Shown here: piece after piece, positions 18,595-26,089 of the stretch
Numbering within the stretch: position 1 is the first letter of the stretch
How the letters are laid out: every line of letters begins with the position of its first letter
From: Hymenobacter sp. APR13
Lineage (GTDB): Bacteria; Bacteroidota; Bacteroidia; Cytophagales; Hymenobacteraceae
Assembly (NCBI RefSeq): GCF_000737515.1
Contig: NZ_CP006587.1
Location: 4,769,001 to 4,833,000 of the forward strand
Reading direction: 5' to 3'
DNA: 64,000 nt
Notes under the pieces: generated by a model
Database searches by the model: none
What the model saw: only the letters and a program-made list of their open reading frames with translations
What the model was told of the DNA's origin: nothing
Translations under genes and position numbers: made by a program

Positions 18595-19254
18595 ATGAAG
18601 CTGCTCTGCATTGTTTTGTGCCTGGTAGGGTACTTGCCAGCGGCTGGTCAGACCATGCCCGTTCCGGTAGACACCACGCTACGCCGCACGTTGTCGGCCA
18701 TCTACCGCGCCGACCAGGACATCCGGCGGCAGTACATGCAGATCCTGGACCAGTCCGGGCGCCACAGCCGCCCCGCCGACAGCCTGGGCCGCCTGATGCA
18801 GCGCACTGACAGCCTGAATCTGCAGCAGGTGCGCCAGATTCTGGATGCCCATGGCTGGGTGAGCTACCAGCGCATCGGCTCTGAAGCTAACCAAGCATTG
18901 TTTCTGGTCATTCAGCATGCCGACTTGCCTACACAGCAGCGTTACCTGCCCTGGTTGCGCCGGGCCGTGCACCGGCACGAGGCCCAGCCCAGCGCCCTGG
19001 CCCTGCTGCAAGACCGTGTTGCCCTGGACCGGGGCCGCCGCCAATCTTTTGGCAGCCAGATTGGTTTCGATGAAGCTACCAACACGGCTTACGTGCTACC
19101 ACTCAGGTGTCCGGCCCGGGTGGACGCCCGGCGACGGCGCATGGGGCTGGGCCCGCTGGCCGAGTATGTGCGCCAATATAACATCACCTGGAATGCAGCG
19201 GCCCATCGACGAGCATGCCGCTCCAAAGGTTCGACTTTATGGTCCAGTCATTAA
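18595..19254 (+). CDS. DUF6624 domain secreted protein
   Basis: 219 residues from ATG 18595, with a signal peptide (MKLLCIVLCLVGYLPAAGQ). The body fits DUF6624: VRQILDAHGWVSYQRIGSEANQALFLVIQHADL, YLPWLRRAV, LALLQDRVALDRGRRQSFGSQIGFD and VDARRRRMGLGPLAEYVRQY. Function is unknown in the family. The domain is complete, but the last 15 residues look random and the stop lies only about 75 bases before the IS3 left end. The original C-terminus may therefore have been altered near the insertion. Confidence 0.7.
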   Translation: MKLLCIVLCLVGYLPAAGQTMPVPVDTTLRRTLSAIYRADQDIRRQYMQILDQSGRHSRPADSLGRLMQRTDSLNLQQVRQILDAHGWVSYQRIGSEANQALFLVIQHADLPTQQRYLPWLRRAVHRHEAQPSALALLQDRVALDRGRRQSFGSQIGFDEATNTAYVLPLRCPARVDARRRRMGLGPLAEYVRQYNITWNAAAHRRACRSKGSTLWSSH

Positions 19255-19379
19255 GCCTGAACAGGCAATCCAACTCCAGCGTGACTATGGCTAGAACCAG
19301 CCTCTGGATTATACTCTCTTCGCGAAAGTGAGGTGGTCTAGGCAAGGCGGACAGAAGAAGGACGTATATTTCTTCTGTT

Positions 19380-19681
19380 ATGGCAGCAAGAACCAGCGGG
19401 TCGTCGCCCGACAAACGGCGTAAATACGACGAGGCATTCAAGGCCGAGGCCCTGCGCCTGGCGTCTGAGAGCCGTAGTACGCAAGCCGCGGCCCGTGAAC
19501 TGGTATCAGCCCCAAGCTGTTTTACCGTTGGCAGCAGGCGCAGGTGGTGGCCGAGGTCGGCAGCATCGAAGTAGCCCGCGACCCGGAGGTGCGCGCCCTG
19601 CGCGCGGCCAACAAGCGGCTGGCGCAGGAACTGGATATTTTAAAAAAAGATTTGGTCATCTTCGGCCAGCCGACCTCGTGA
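19380..19681 (+). pseudogene. IS3 orfA (HTH transposase subunit), frameshifted
   Basis: Starts MAARTSGSSPDKRRKYDEAFKAEAL, then LASESRSTQAAAREL, the usual IS3 orfA helix-turn-helix. At about 19500 the frame is lost: GAACTGGTATC reads as if one G were missing from GAA CTG GGT ATC. In the next frame it resumes as ISPKLFYRWQQAQ, with the leucine zipper VRALRAANKRLAQELDILKKDL, and ends at TGA 19679. The slippery AAAAAAAG at 19642 would give -1 frameshifting into orfB. Confidence 0.85.
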
Positions 19682-20569
19682 GCACGTACTGCTACATCGC
19701 CCAGCGCCAGGTGCGGGTGCCCGTGCGCCAGCTCTGCCGCGTGTTGCAGGTCGCCCCCAGCGCGTATTACGCCTAGTGCCAGCGGCAGAACCAACCCGTG
19801 CCCGAGCCGGCCTGGCAAGTAGCCGTGCGCCAAGCGTTTGCACACCATAGCCAGCGCTACGGCACGCATCGGCTGCGGGCAGAGGTGCAGGCTCAGGACC
19901 ATCGGGGGAGCCGCTGGCGCATTTGCCCCGTGCTGAAAGCCCACGGCCTGCGGGCACAACAGCCCTGCTCATTTGTGCCCCGCACCACCGAGACGGACCC
20001 GGCCGTGCGCGCCGCGCCCAACCGCTTGCTGGGCCAACCAGCCCCCACCGCCCCAAACCGGGTGTGGGTGGGTGATATCACGTACTTACCCCGCCAGGGC
20101 GGCGGCTGGCTCTACCTGGCCGTCTGGCTGGCCCGTTGCTTGCGCAAAATCGTGGGCTGGCACGTGCGCGAAACCATGCCTGAGGACCTGGTGAGTGAGG
20201 CGCTGCGTCGCGCCCTGGTGGTGCGCCGGCCGGCAGCCGGGCTCATCGTGCACTCCGATCAGGGCCGCCAGTACACGGCTACCCGCTTCAAAGACTTGGT
20301 CAGCCGCTATGGGGCCGTGCAAAGCATGAGCCGGCGCGACAATTGCTACGACAACGCCCACGCCGAATCCTTTTGGAGCCGCTTCAAAGCCGAGCTACTC
20401 GACGGTGGCAGCTTCCCTGGGCTGGCCGAAGCCCGGCTCGAAATCAGCCACCACATCGCCTACTACAACACAACACAACACGGAACGCCGCCATTTAGCG
20501 CTCAGCTATGACTCGCCCAACCACTTCGAAACCCATCTTCGAGCAACGTCCCAACTCTGTCCGGCTTAG
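19650..20569 (+). pseudogene. IS3 orfB (DDE transposase), interrupted by TAG and a 10-base insertion
   Basis: Entered by -1 slippage after ILKK, it reads FGHLRPADLVSTYCYIAQ and VPVRQLCRVLQVAPSAYYA, then TAG at 19774 where family members have Trp. Beyond this the same frame carries the rve/DDE core: D in WVGDITYL, D in VHSDQGRQY and E in NAHAESFWSRFK. At 20470-20479 an extra ACAACACAAC shifts the frame. Without it the protein would end ERRHLALSYDSPNHFE and stop at TAG 20567. Confidence 0.85.
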
Positions 20570-20794
20570 CTAGACCACCTCATTGCTGCTATTCAGTAGC
20601 ATAGGCATATGCAATTAGTAGTTATCGGTGTTTCAATAGCCGATCGACAGCAGCTTAATATGGTTGCGTCTTGATGAGCAACCTCTGTACCGGGCTTGCC
20701 GCCTGGGCCGGAACCGGCCACGTGGCCTCCCCCCATACTCCTGCAATCCGGTCAGCGCTAGGACTTGCCACTGCACTCGCACATCATTGCTTGA

Positions 20795-21955
20795 CTAGGC
20801 GGGCTGCAGCAGCTGCCGGACCGCGCGGCGGCCGGCTTCCACGGCCCCGTCGAGGCGGCCCCACTCGCTGGCGGAGGTTTCGGCCCCGGCCCAGAGCAGC
20901 GTGCCGTGCCAGCAGGCCTGGCGCAGCAGCGGCGGCCCCTGCAGGGGCACCTGGGTGGGGGCGTCGGCGTCGGCGGGCACGCTGGTGAGCGGCTCTTGGG
21001 TCCAGTCCAGCTCGTGATAGGCCAGGGGCCGGCCCGCGTCCGGCCCGAACAGCTGGCTGAGCTGCTGCACCACGGCGGCCTGCCGCTGCGCGGCCAGGGC
21101 GGCGCGCAGCGGGTGCGGGGTGGCAAAAAAGCCGAACAGCGCCCCCACGGCGCCGGAGGTGGGCGAGGCGTCGTGGATTTCCACCAGCGGCCCCACCTGG
21201 CTCACGGCAAACCCCGACTGGGCGGCCCGGCGCCAGAACGGCTCGGCGTACACGGCCAGCACTTTCATGGAGTGCGCCATCCAGGTTGGCACGGCCTGCA
21301 TGGTGCGCTGTAAGTCGGGTGGCAGCGGCGGGCTGAACTGTAGGCTGTGGGCAGCCAGGCGTGGGGGCAAGGCCACCACCACGGCCGCCGCCTGGTAGGT
21401 GTGTTGCGTGCCGTGCCGGGTGGCCGTCACTTCCACGGCCCGGGTGCGGCCGTCGGGGCCGGGCAGCGCGCGCAGGCCAGTGACCTGGGTGCCGAGCTGC
21501 AGGCTGGCCTCGGGCAGTGCGCGGGCCAGCGCCCGGCACAAGGCCGCCGCGCCGCCGGGCAGGCGCAGGTAGCCCGCCGAGCCCGACCGCTGGGGCAGAC
21601 GGTGCACGACGTCGGGGGCAGTCTGGTAGGTGGTAGCGCCGGCGCTGGGCTGCTCGAAAAACGACATACCCAGCTCGGCAGCCAGCGCCAGCAGGTAGGG
21701 ATGGTGGGCCCAGCCCCAGGTGGCGCCCAGATCCAGCCAGTCAACCTCGGGGTGGCCCGGCAGGGCGGGCACGGCCAGCGTGCTGCCGCCCACCCGCTCG
21801 CGGGCCTCCAGTACCAGCACCGGGCGGCCGGCGGCGTGCAGCTCGCGGGCGGCGGTGAGGCCCGACACGCCCGCCCCGATAATCAGGATGGGCAGCGGGG
21901 AAGGCGGAAAAGCAGCGGAACCAGGCATGGCGGCAGGAAAGAGCAGAGGTTGCAT
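20795..21955 (-). CDS. Flavin monoamine oxidase-like FAD-dependent oxidoreductase
   Basis: 386 residues from ATG 21955 (ATG 21928 is the alternative). An N-terminal Rossmann motif ILIIGAGVSGLTAARELHAAG (G27, G29, G32) is followed by LVLEARERVGGST, the second FAD contact of the amine-oxidase family, and DLGATWGW. The C-terminal FAD motif is seen as LLWAGAETSASEWGRLDGAVEAGRRAVRQLL. It probably oxidises an amine or a related substrate with O2. It is divergent from the response regulator at 22184 and stands alone on its strand. Confidence 0.85.
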   Translation of the reverse strand: MQPLLFPAAMPGSAAFPPSPLPILIIGAGVSGLTAARELHAAGRPVLVLEARERVGGSTLAVPALPGHPEVDWLDLGATWGWAHHPYLLALAAELGMSFFEQPSAGATTYQTAPDVVHRLPQRSGSAGYLRLPGGAAALCRALARALPEASLQLGTQVTGLRALPGPDGRTRAVEVTATRHGTQHTYQAAAVVVALPPRLAAHSLQFSPPLPPDLQRTMQAVPTWMAHSMKVLAVYAEPFWRRAAQSGFAVSQVGPLVEIHDASPTSGAVGALFGFFATPHPLRAALAAQRQAAVVQQLSQLFGPDAGRPLAYHELDWTQEPLTSVPADADAPTQVPLQGPPLLRQACWHGTLLWAGAETSASEWGRLDGAVEAGRRAVRQLLQPA

Positions 21956-22183
21956 AAAAGGGGGCGGAAGGCCCTGGCAGGGCAGGTAACTGTCCGGGCC
22001 GGGCGGAAGTTTAAGCCGGGGCCGTTCAGCCAGGTGGCAGCATCCGGCAAGTGCCCGGCCGGGTACCGGCGAGCGGCGCCAGACCCTTGCCTGGCAGCAC
22101 AAAACTACGCCGCTTGCCGGCCGGGTGCGTATACCCTGCTGACGGGCGCTTATTCCGGGCGCCGTGCTCAGGCAGTGTAAAGC

Positions 22184-22861
22184 ATGAAAATACTACTGGT
22201 GGAAGACGAGCCCAAGCTGGCCTCGTTCGTAAAAAAGGGGTTCGAGAGTGAGGGCTACGAGGTGGACGTGGCCTACGACGGACGCATGGGCAAGTCGCTG
22301 CTGCAGCAGAACCCCTACGCCGTTGCCATCCTCGACGTGAACCTGCCGTATCATAACGGGTTCGAGCTGTGCCGCCTGATCCGTGCCACGCACCCCCACC
22401 AGCCGGTGCTGCTGCTCACCGCCCTGGACAGCCTGCAGGACAAGGTGGAGGGCTTCGGGGCCGGCGCCGACGACTACCTGGCCAAGCCCTTCGCCTTTCA
22501 GGAGCTGCTGCTGCGCGTGCGCGCCCTCACGCGCCGCCTCTCTTCGCCCGGCGCGGGCCGGCGGGTGCTCGGCGCCGCCGACCTGGAGCTGGACCTGGAC
22601 ACCAAGCGCATAACGCGCGCCGGCCAGCGCATCGAGCTGACCACCAAGGAATACAGCCTGCTGGAATACCTGCTGCGCAACCGCGGCCGCGTGATTTCGC
22701 GGGTGGACATTGCCGAGAAGGTCTGGGACCTGCACTTCGACACCAACACCAACATTATTGACGTGTACGTGAGCTTTCTGCGCAAGAAGCTCGACAAAGG
22801 CTACGCCACCAAGCTCATTCACACGGTGGTGGGCATGGGCTACGTGCTGCGTGAAGGCTAA
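22184..22861 (+). CDS. OmpR/PhoB-family response regulator
   Basis: 225 residues. Receiver domain with D8/E9, phospho-acceptor D51 (VAILDVNLPYHNGFE) and K101 (DDYLAKPF). The C-terminal winged helix (about 125-223) shows IELTTKEYSLLEYLLRNRGRVISR, VWDLHFDTNTNIIDVYVSFLRKKLD and HTVVGMGYVL. The sequence is closest in feel to the CusR/CopR metal-response group. The cognate kinase starts 17 bases downstream. The RND efflux genes that follow beyond a terminator are the likely regulon. Confidence 0.93.
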   Translation: MKILLVEDEPKLASFVKKGFESEGYEVDVAYDGRMGKSLLQQNPYAVAILDVNLPYHNGFELCRLIRATHPHQPVLLLTALDSLQDKVEGFGAGADDYLAKPFAFQELLLRVRALTRRLSSPGAGRRVLGAADLELDLDTKRITRAGQRIELTTKEYSLLEYLLRNRGRVISRVDIAEKVWDLHFDTNTNIIDVYVSFLRKKLDKGYATKLIHTVVGMGYVLREG

Positions 22862-22878
22862 CCCAGAGACCCTGCCGG

Positions 22879-24255
22879 ATGCTGATTCGCAACAAACTGA
22901 TTTTACGCTTCACCCTGCTGGTAGTCGGCATTCAGCTGATTCTGTCGGGGTTTATCTACTACTTCCAGGCCTCGGCCCGCGAGCAGCGCTTTGCCAGCCG
23001 CCTGCTGGGCAAGGCCACCATGACCACCCGTCTGCTGGTGCGCCAGCAGGCGCTGGAAGCCAGCGAGCCGCGGCCGCAGCCAGTGTTCCGGCGCCGCGAC
23101 CTGCTCACGATTCCCGGCGAACAGGTCAGCATCTACGACGCCGGGCAGCACCTGCTTTACACCAGCGCCGACGGCCTCAGCCAAAAGGAAAACTCCCGGC
23201 AGCTGAGCCGCATCCGGCCGGGCCGGCCGCTGCGCTTCACGGCCGAAGGCCAGGAAACCGTGGGCAGCACTTTCCGCTACCGCGGCCAGCTCTACTACGT
23301 GTTTGCCGCCGGCCAGGACCCGGCCGGCCAGCAGCAGCTCCGACAGCTGCGCCTGTTGCTGCTGGCCGGCAACGTGGGGGCGCTGGTGCTCATCATTCTG
23401 GCGGGCTGGTATTTTGCCGAGCAGGCGCTGCGGCCCATTTCGGGGGTGGTGCGGCAGGTGGAGCAGATCACGGCGGCCCGCCTGAGCACTCGCGTGGCGG
23501 AGGGCAACGGCACCGACGAAATTGCCCAGTTGGCCCGCACCTTCAACCAGATGCTGGGCGGGGTGGAGCAGGCGTTTGAGTCGCAGAAAAGCTTTGTCAG
23601 CCACGCGTCCCATGAGCTGCGCACGCCCCTGACCACGCTGCTGGGCACGCTGGAAACCTCGCTGGCCTATGACCCCGACCTGCCCCAGACCCAGGCCAGC
23701 ATCCGCTCGGCCGTGGAGGAGATCCGCAAGCTCATTGATCTGAGCAACAGCCTGCTGGCGCTGGCCCAAGCCGACGATGCCTCGTTTCAGCGCGAGCCGG
23801 TATCCTTCGACGACTGCCTCACCCAGGCTCTGAGCTACTGTCAGGGCAAGTACCCCGGCCGCGTCATCCGCCTGCATTTCGGCGAGCTGCCGGCCCCGCT
23901 GCCGGACGCCCTGTTTGTGGTGCCCGGCAACGCCCGCCTGCTGACTACGGCCATCTTCAACCTGCTCGACAACGCCTGCAAGTACTCCGCCGGCCCGGTG
24001 GAGGCCACCCTCCGCTACGGCGCGCCCACCCGCCTGCGCCTGGAGGTGGCCGACCAGGGCATCGGCATTGCGCCCGCCGAGCTGGCGCAGGTGCTCGCCC
24101 CACTCTACCGTGCCGAAAATGCCCGCTCGCGCCCCGGCTACGGCGTGGGGCTGTCCATCACGCAGAAGATTGTGCGCCTGCACGGCGGCGACGTGCAGCT
24201 GACCTCGGCCCCGGGCCAGGGTACCACCGTGGTGCTGGAGCTGCCCGCTGCCTGA
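22879..24255 (+). CDS. Sensor histidine kinase (HAMP-HisKA-HATPase)
   Basis: 458 residues. Two membrane helices (about 10-28 and 158-180) enclose a periplasmic sensor region of about 130 residues. A HAMP linker (LRPISGVVRQVEQITAARLSTRV) leads to HisKA with H245 in SHASHELRTPLTTLLGTLE. The ATPase lobe has IFNLLDNACKYS, ADQGIGIAPAEL and GVGLSITQKIVRLHGG. It phosphorylates the upstream OmpR-type regulator. The signal is unknown; the family resembles heavy-metal sensor kinases. Confidence 0.93.
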   Translation: MLIRNKLILRFTLLVVGIQLILSGFIYYFQASAREQRFASRLLGKATMTTRLLVRQQALEASEPRPQPVFRRRDLLTIPGEQVSIYDAGQHLLYTSADGLSQKENSRQLSRIRPGRPLRFTAEGQETVGSTFRYRGQLYYVFAAGQDPAGQQQLRQLRLLLLAGNVGALVLIILAGWYFAEQALRPISGVVRQVEQITAARLSTRVAEGNGTDEIAQLARTFNQMLGGVEQAFESQKSFVSHASHELRTPLTTLLGTLETSLAYDPDLPQTQASIRSAVEEIRKLIDLSNSLLALAQADDASFQREPVSFDDCLTQALSYCQGKYPGRVIRLHFGELPAPLPDALFVVPGNARLLTTAIFNLLDNACKYSAGPVEATLRYGAPTRLRLEVADQGIGIAPAELAQVLAPLYRAENARSRPGYGVGLSITQKIVRLHGGDVQLTSAPGQGTTVVLELPAA

Positions 24256-24324
24256 GCCGGCTACCGGAGTCAGGCAGCGGGGCAGCTTTTTTCAAGACCG
24301 GCTGCCGCCGGTAAAAGGCCTGTG

Positions 24325-24360
24325 CGGGCCCTCCCTGACTGGGAGGGCCCGGTTTTTTTT
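24325..24360 (+). terminator. Intrinsic terminator after the two-component operon
   Basis: An 11-bp perfect stem (CGGGCCCTCCC / GGGAGGGCCCG) with a TGACT loop is followed by nine T. It separates the regulator/kinase pair from the efflux operon. Confidence 0.93.
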
Positions 24361-24485
24361 GGGGCGTAATAGGCCGGCAGTGGGAGGGAGGGGTCGGCGG
24401 GGTTTTTAATGTTTTTTAATCCCGCGCTCATGTTGCTTTAACCTCGCCGGGGGTGGTTTGCAGCATCATCTGATGCCGCCTGCCC

Positions 24486-24728
24486 ATGCCCATTGCCATT
24501 CGCTACCGCCTGCTCATCGGTCTGCTGCTGGGGACGCTGCTACTGTCGGTGGCCCTGAACTTCTACTGCCTGCAGCAGCTGGAGGCTGCCCCGGACTACG
24601 CCGCCGACGCTGAGCTGACGGTGGCCGAGGCCGAGCTGGAGCTGGCCCACACCCGGGCCCGGCTGGCGGTCTGCGAGCAGGCCACGCGGTACGCCAGTGG
24701 CGCCCCCGACTCGCTGGCCCGGCCCTGA
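24486..24728 (+). CDS. Small single-pass membrane protein with coiled-coil tail
   Basis: 80 residues: a short basic N-terminus, one membrane helix (LLIGLLLGTLLLSVALNFYCL) and an acidic heptad-like stretch (ELTVAEAELELAHTRARLAV). I do not recognise a family. It ends 40 bases before the efflux adaptor ATG and follows the terminator, so it may be the first gene of the RND transcript. Possible roles such as an accessory pump peptide are inference only. Confidence 0.5.
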   Translation: MPIAIRYRLLIGLLLGTLLLSVALNFYCLQQLEAAPDYAADAELTVAEAELELAHTRARLAVCEQATRYASGAPDSLARP

Positions 24729-24768
24729 CCGGGGCCGGATTTCTCTGATTCTTCTCAAGCCTGACTAT

Positions 24769-25914
24769 ATGCTTTCTCGATTTCCTTTCCGCTGGCTGCT
24801 GCTGTTACCGTTAACCGCTGCCACCCTAGCTGGCTGCGGCGCCGACAGCGCGGCCGAATCTACCACCGCCACGGAAGCGCCGCTTTCCCTGCCCGTAGTG
24901 CAGCTTTCGGCCCGCGACACGGTGCTCAGCCGCGAGTACGTGGCCGATGTGCAGGCCACCCGCAATGTGGAGCTGCGGGCGCGGGTGCGGGGCTTTCTGG
25001 AGAAGATTTACGTGGATGAGGGCCAGAAAGTCCGCCAGGGCCAGGCCCTGTTCCACCTCAACGACGCCGAGTACAAAACCCGGCTGGCGCGCACCCAGGC
25101 CACGCTCAACAACGCCCTGGCCCAGGCCCGGGTGGCCAGCCTGGAGCTGGACCGGGTGCGGATGCTGACCCAGAAGAACATCATCTCCAAAACCGAGCTG
25201 GACGTGGCCCAGGCTAAGCTCACGGCCGCCCGCTCCACGGTGGAGGAAGCCCGTTCGGCGGCCTCCAACGCCGCCCTCATGCTCAGCTACACCACCATCC
25301 GCGCCCCGTTTGACGGCGTGGTGAACCGGGAGCTGCTGAAGGTAGGCAGCCTCATCGACGACGGCACGCTGCTGACCACCGTGTCGGACACGCGGGCCGT
25401 GTTTGCCTACTTCAACGTGTCGGAGGCGGAGTATCTGGAGTACATGAAAACGCGCCGGCAGGACTCGGCCCGCCGTACCAACCAGGTGCGGCTGGTGCTG
25501 GCCGACGGCACGCTCTACGCCCCCACCGGCCAGATCGAGACGGTGGAAAGCCAGTTTCAGGCCGGCACCGGGGCCATTGCCTTCCGGGCCCGCTTCGCCA
25601 ACCCCGAGCGGCTGCTCAAGCACGGGGCCACCGGCAAGGTGCGCCTGGCCAACACCGTGACCGACGCGCTGCTCGTGCCCCAGAAGGCCGTGTTCGAGCA
25701 GCAGGACAAGAACTACGTGTACGTGGTGGATGCCCAGGGTCAGGTGCGCCAGCGCAACTTCGTGCCCCAGAGCCGCCTCGACGCCTTTTACGTGGTGGAT
25801 AGCGGCCTGAAAGCCGGGGAGCGGATTGTGTGCGAAGGCGTGCAGGATCTGCGCGACGGCTCCCGTATCACGCCCCGCCCGGTGACCCTCGCCAGCCTGA
25901 CCACCGCTTTGTAG
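24769..25914 (+). CDS. RND efflux periplasmic adaptor (membrane fusion) lipoprotein
   Basis: 381 residues with lipobox TLAGC (C23). It has the adaptor layout: VELRARVRGFLEKIYVDEGQKVRQGQALFHLND lipoyl half-motif, a long alpha-hairpin (ARTQATLNNALAQARVASLELDRVRML), the second lipoyl half with YTTIRAPFDGVVNRELLKVGSLI, a beta-barrel, and a membrane-proximal domain ending GSRITPRPV. It links the inner-membrane pump to the outer-membrane channel encoded downstream. It is the AcrA/MexA type rather than the CusB type. Confidence 0.93.
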   Translation: MLSRFPFRWLLLLPLTAATLAGCGADSAAESTTATEAPLSLPVVQLSARDTVLSREYVADVQATRNVELRARVRGFLEKIYVDEGQKVRQGQALFHLNDAEYKTRLARTQATLNNALAQARVASLELDRVRMLTQKNIISKTELDVAQAKLTAARSTVEEARSAASNAALMLSYTTIRAPFDGVVNRELLKVGSLIDDGTLLTTVSDTRAVFAYFNVSEAEYLEYMKTRRQDSARRTNQVRLVLADGTLYAPTGQIETVESQFQAGTGAIAFRARFANPERLLKHGATGKVRLANTVTDALLVPQKAVFEQQDKNYVYVVDAQGQVRQRNFVPQSRLDAFYVVDSGLKAGERIVCEGVQDLRDGSRITPRPVTLASLTTAL

Positions 25915-25949
25915 CCGGTCAGTTCATTGGCACGTCATGACTACTAGCC

Positions 25950-26041
25950 CGTCATGCTGAGCGAAGGCGCAGCCGCAGTCGAAGCATCTCTACCGCTTCG
26001 TTGAATTACGGTAGAGATGCTTCGGCAAGCTCAGCATGACG
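25950..26041. repeat. Long imperfect palindrome (REP/MITE-like) between adaptor and pump genes
   Basis: The left part reads GTCATGCTGAGCG ... GAAGCATCTCTACCG and the right part returns as CGGTAGAGATGCTTCGGC ... GCTCAGCATGACGG. Paired segments are CCGTCATGCTGAGC and GAAGCATCTCTACCG, with an extra unpaired insert on the left side. From memory, this GTCATGCTGAGC/GAAGCATCTCTACC element is scattered widely in Hymenobacter genomes. In this operon it could form a large RNA hairpin between adaptor and pump. Confidence 0.8.
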
Positions 26042-26089
26042 GCCTACCCCAACCAGCGGCACACCACCTCCTCACTACACACCTTCTCT

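Larger units (their letters stand above)
19329..20582 (+). mobile_element. IS3-family insertion sequence, inactivated
   Basis: 1254 bases bounded by imperfect inverted repeats that start TGAGGTGGTCTAG on the left (19329) and end with the reverse complement at 20582. About 23 of the first 27 positions match, and the ends carry the TG...CA expected for IS3. It contains orfA and orfB with an A7G slippage site between them (19642-19649). Three lesions kill it: a 1-base deletion in orfA near 19500, a TAG inside orfB at 19774 and a 10-base insertion at 20470. No target duplication is evident next to the ends. Confidence 0.88.

Noticed and set aside
19642..19649. A7G run taken as a decay frameshift
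   Set aside because: It is the normal programmed slippage site between IS3 orfA and orfB, so it is not counted as a lesion.
22903..24183. Long antisense frame over the sensor kinase
   Set aside because: Shadow of the kinase gene, which has all catalytic boxes in the sense frame.
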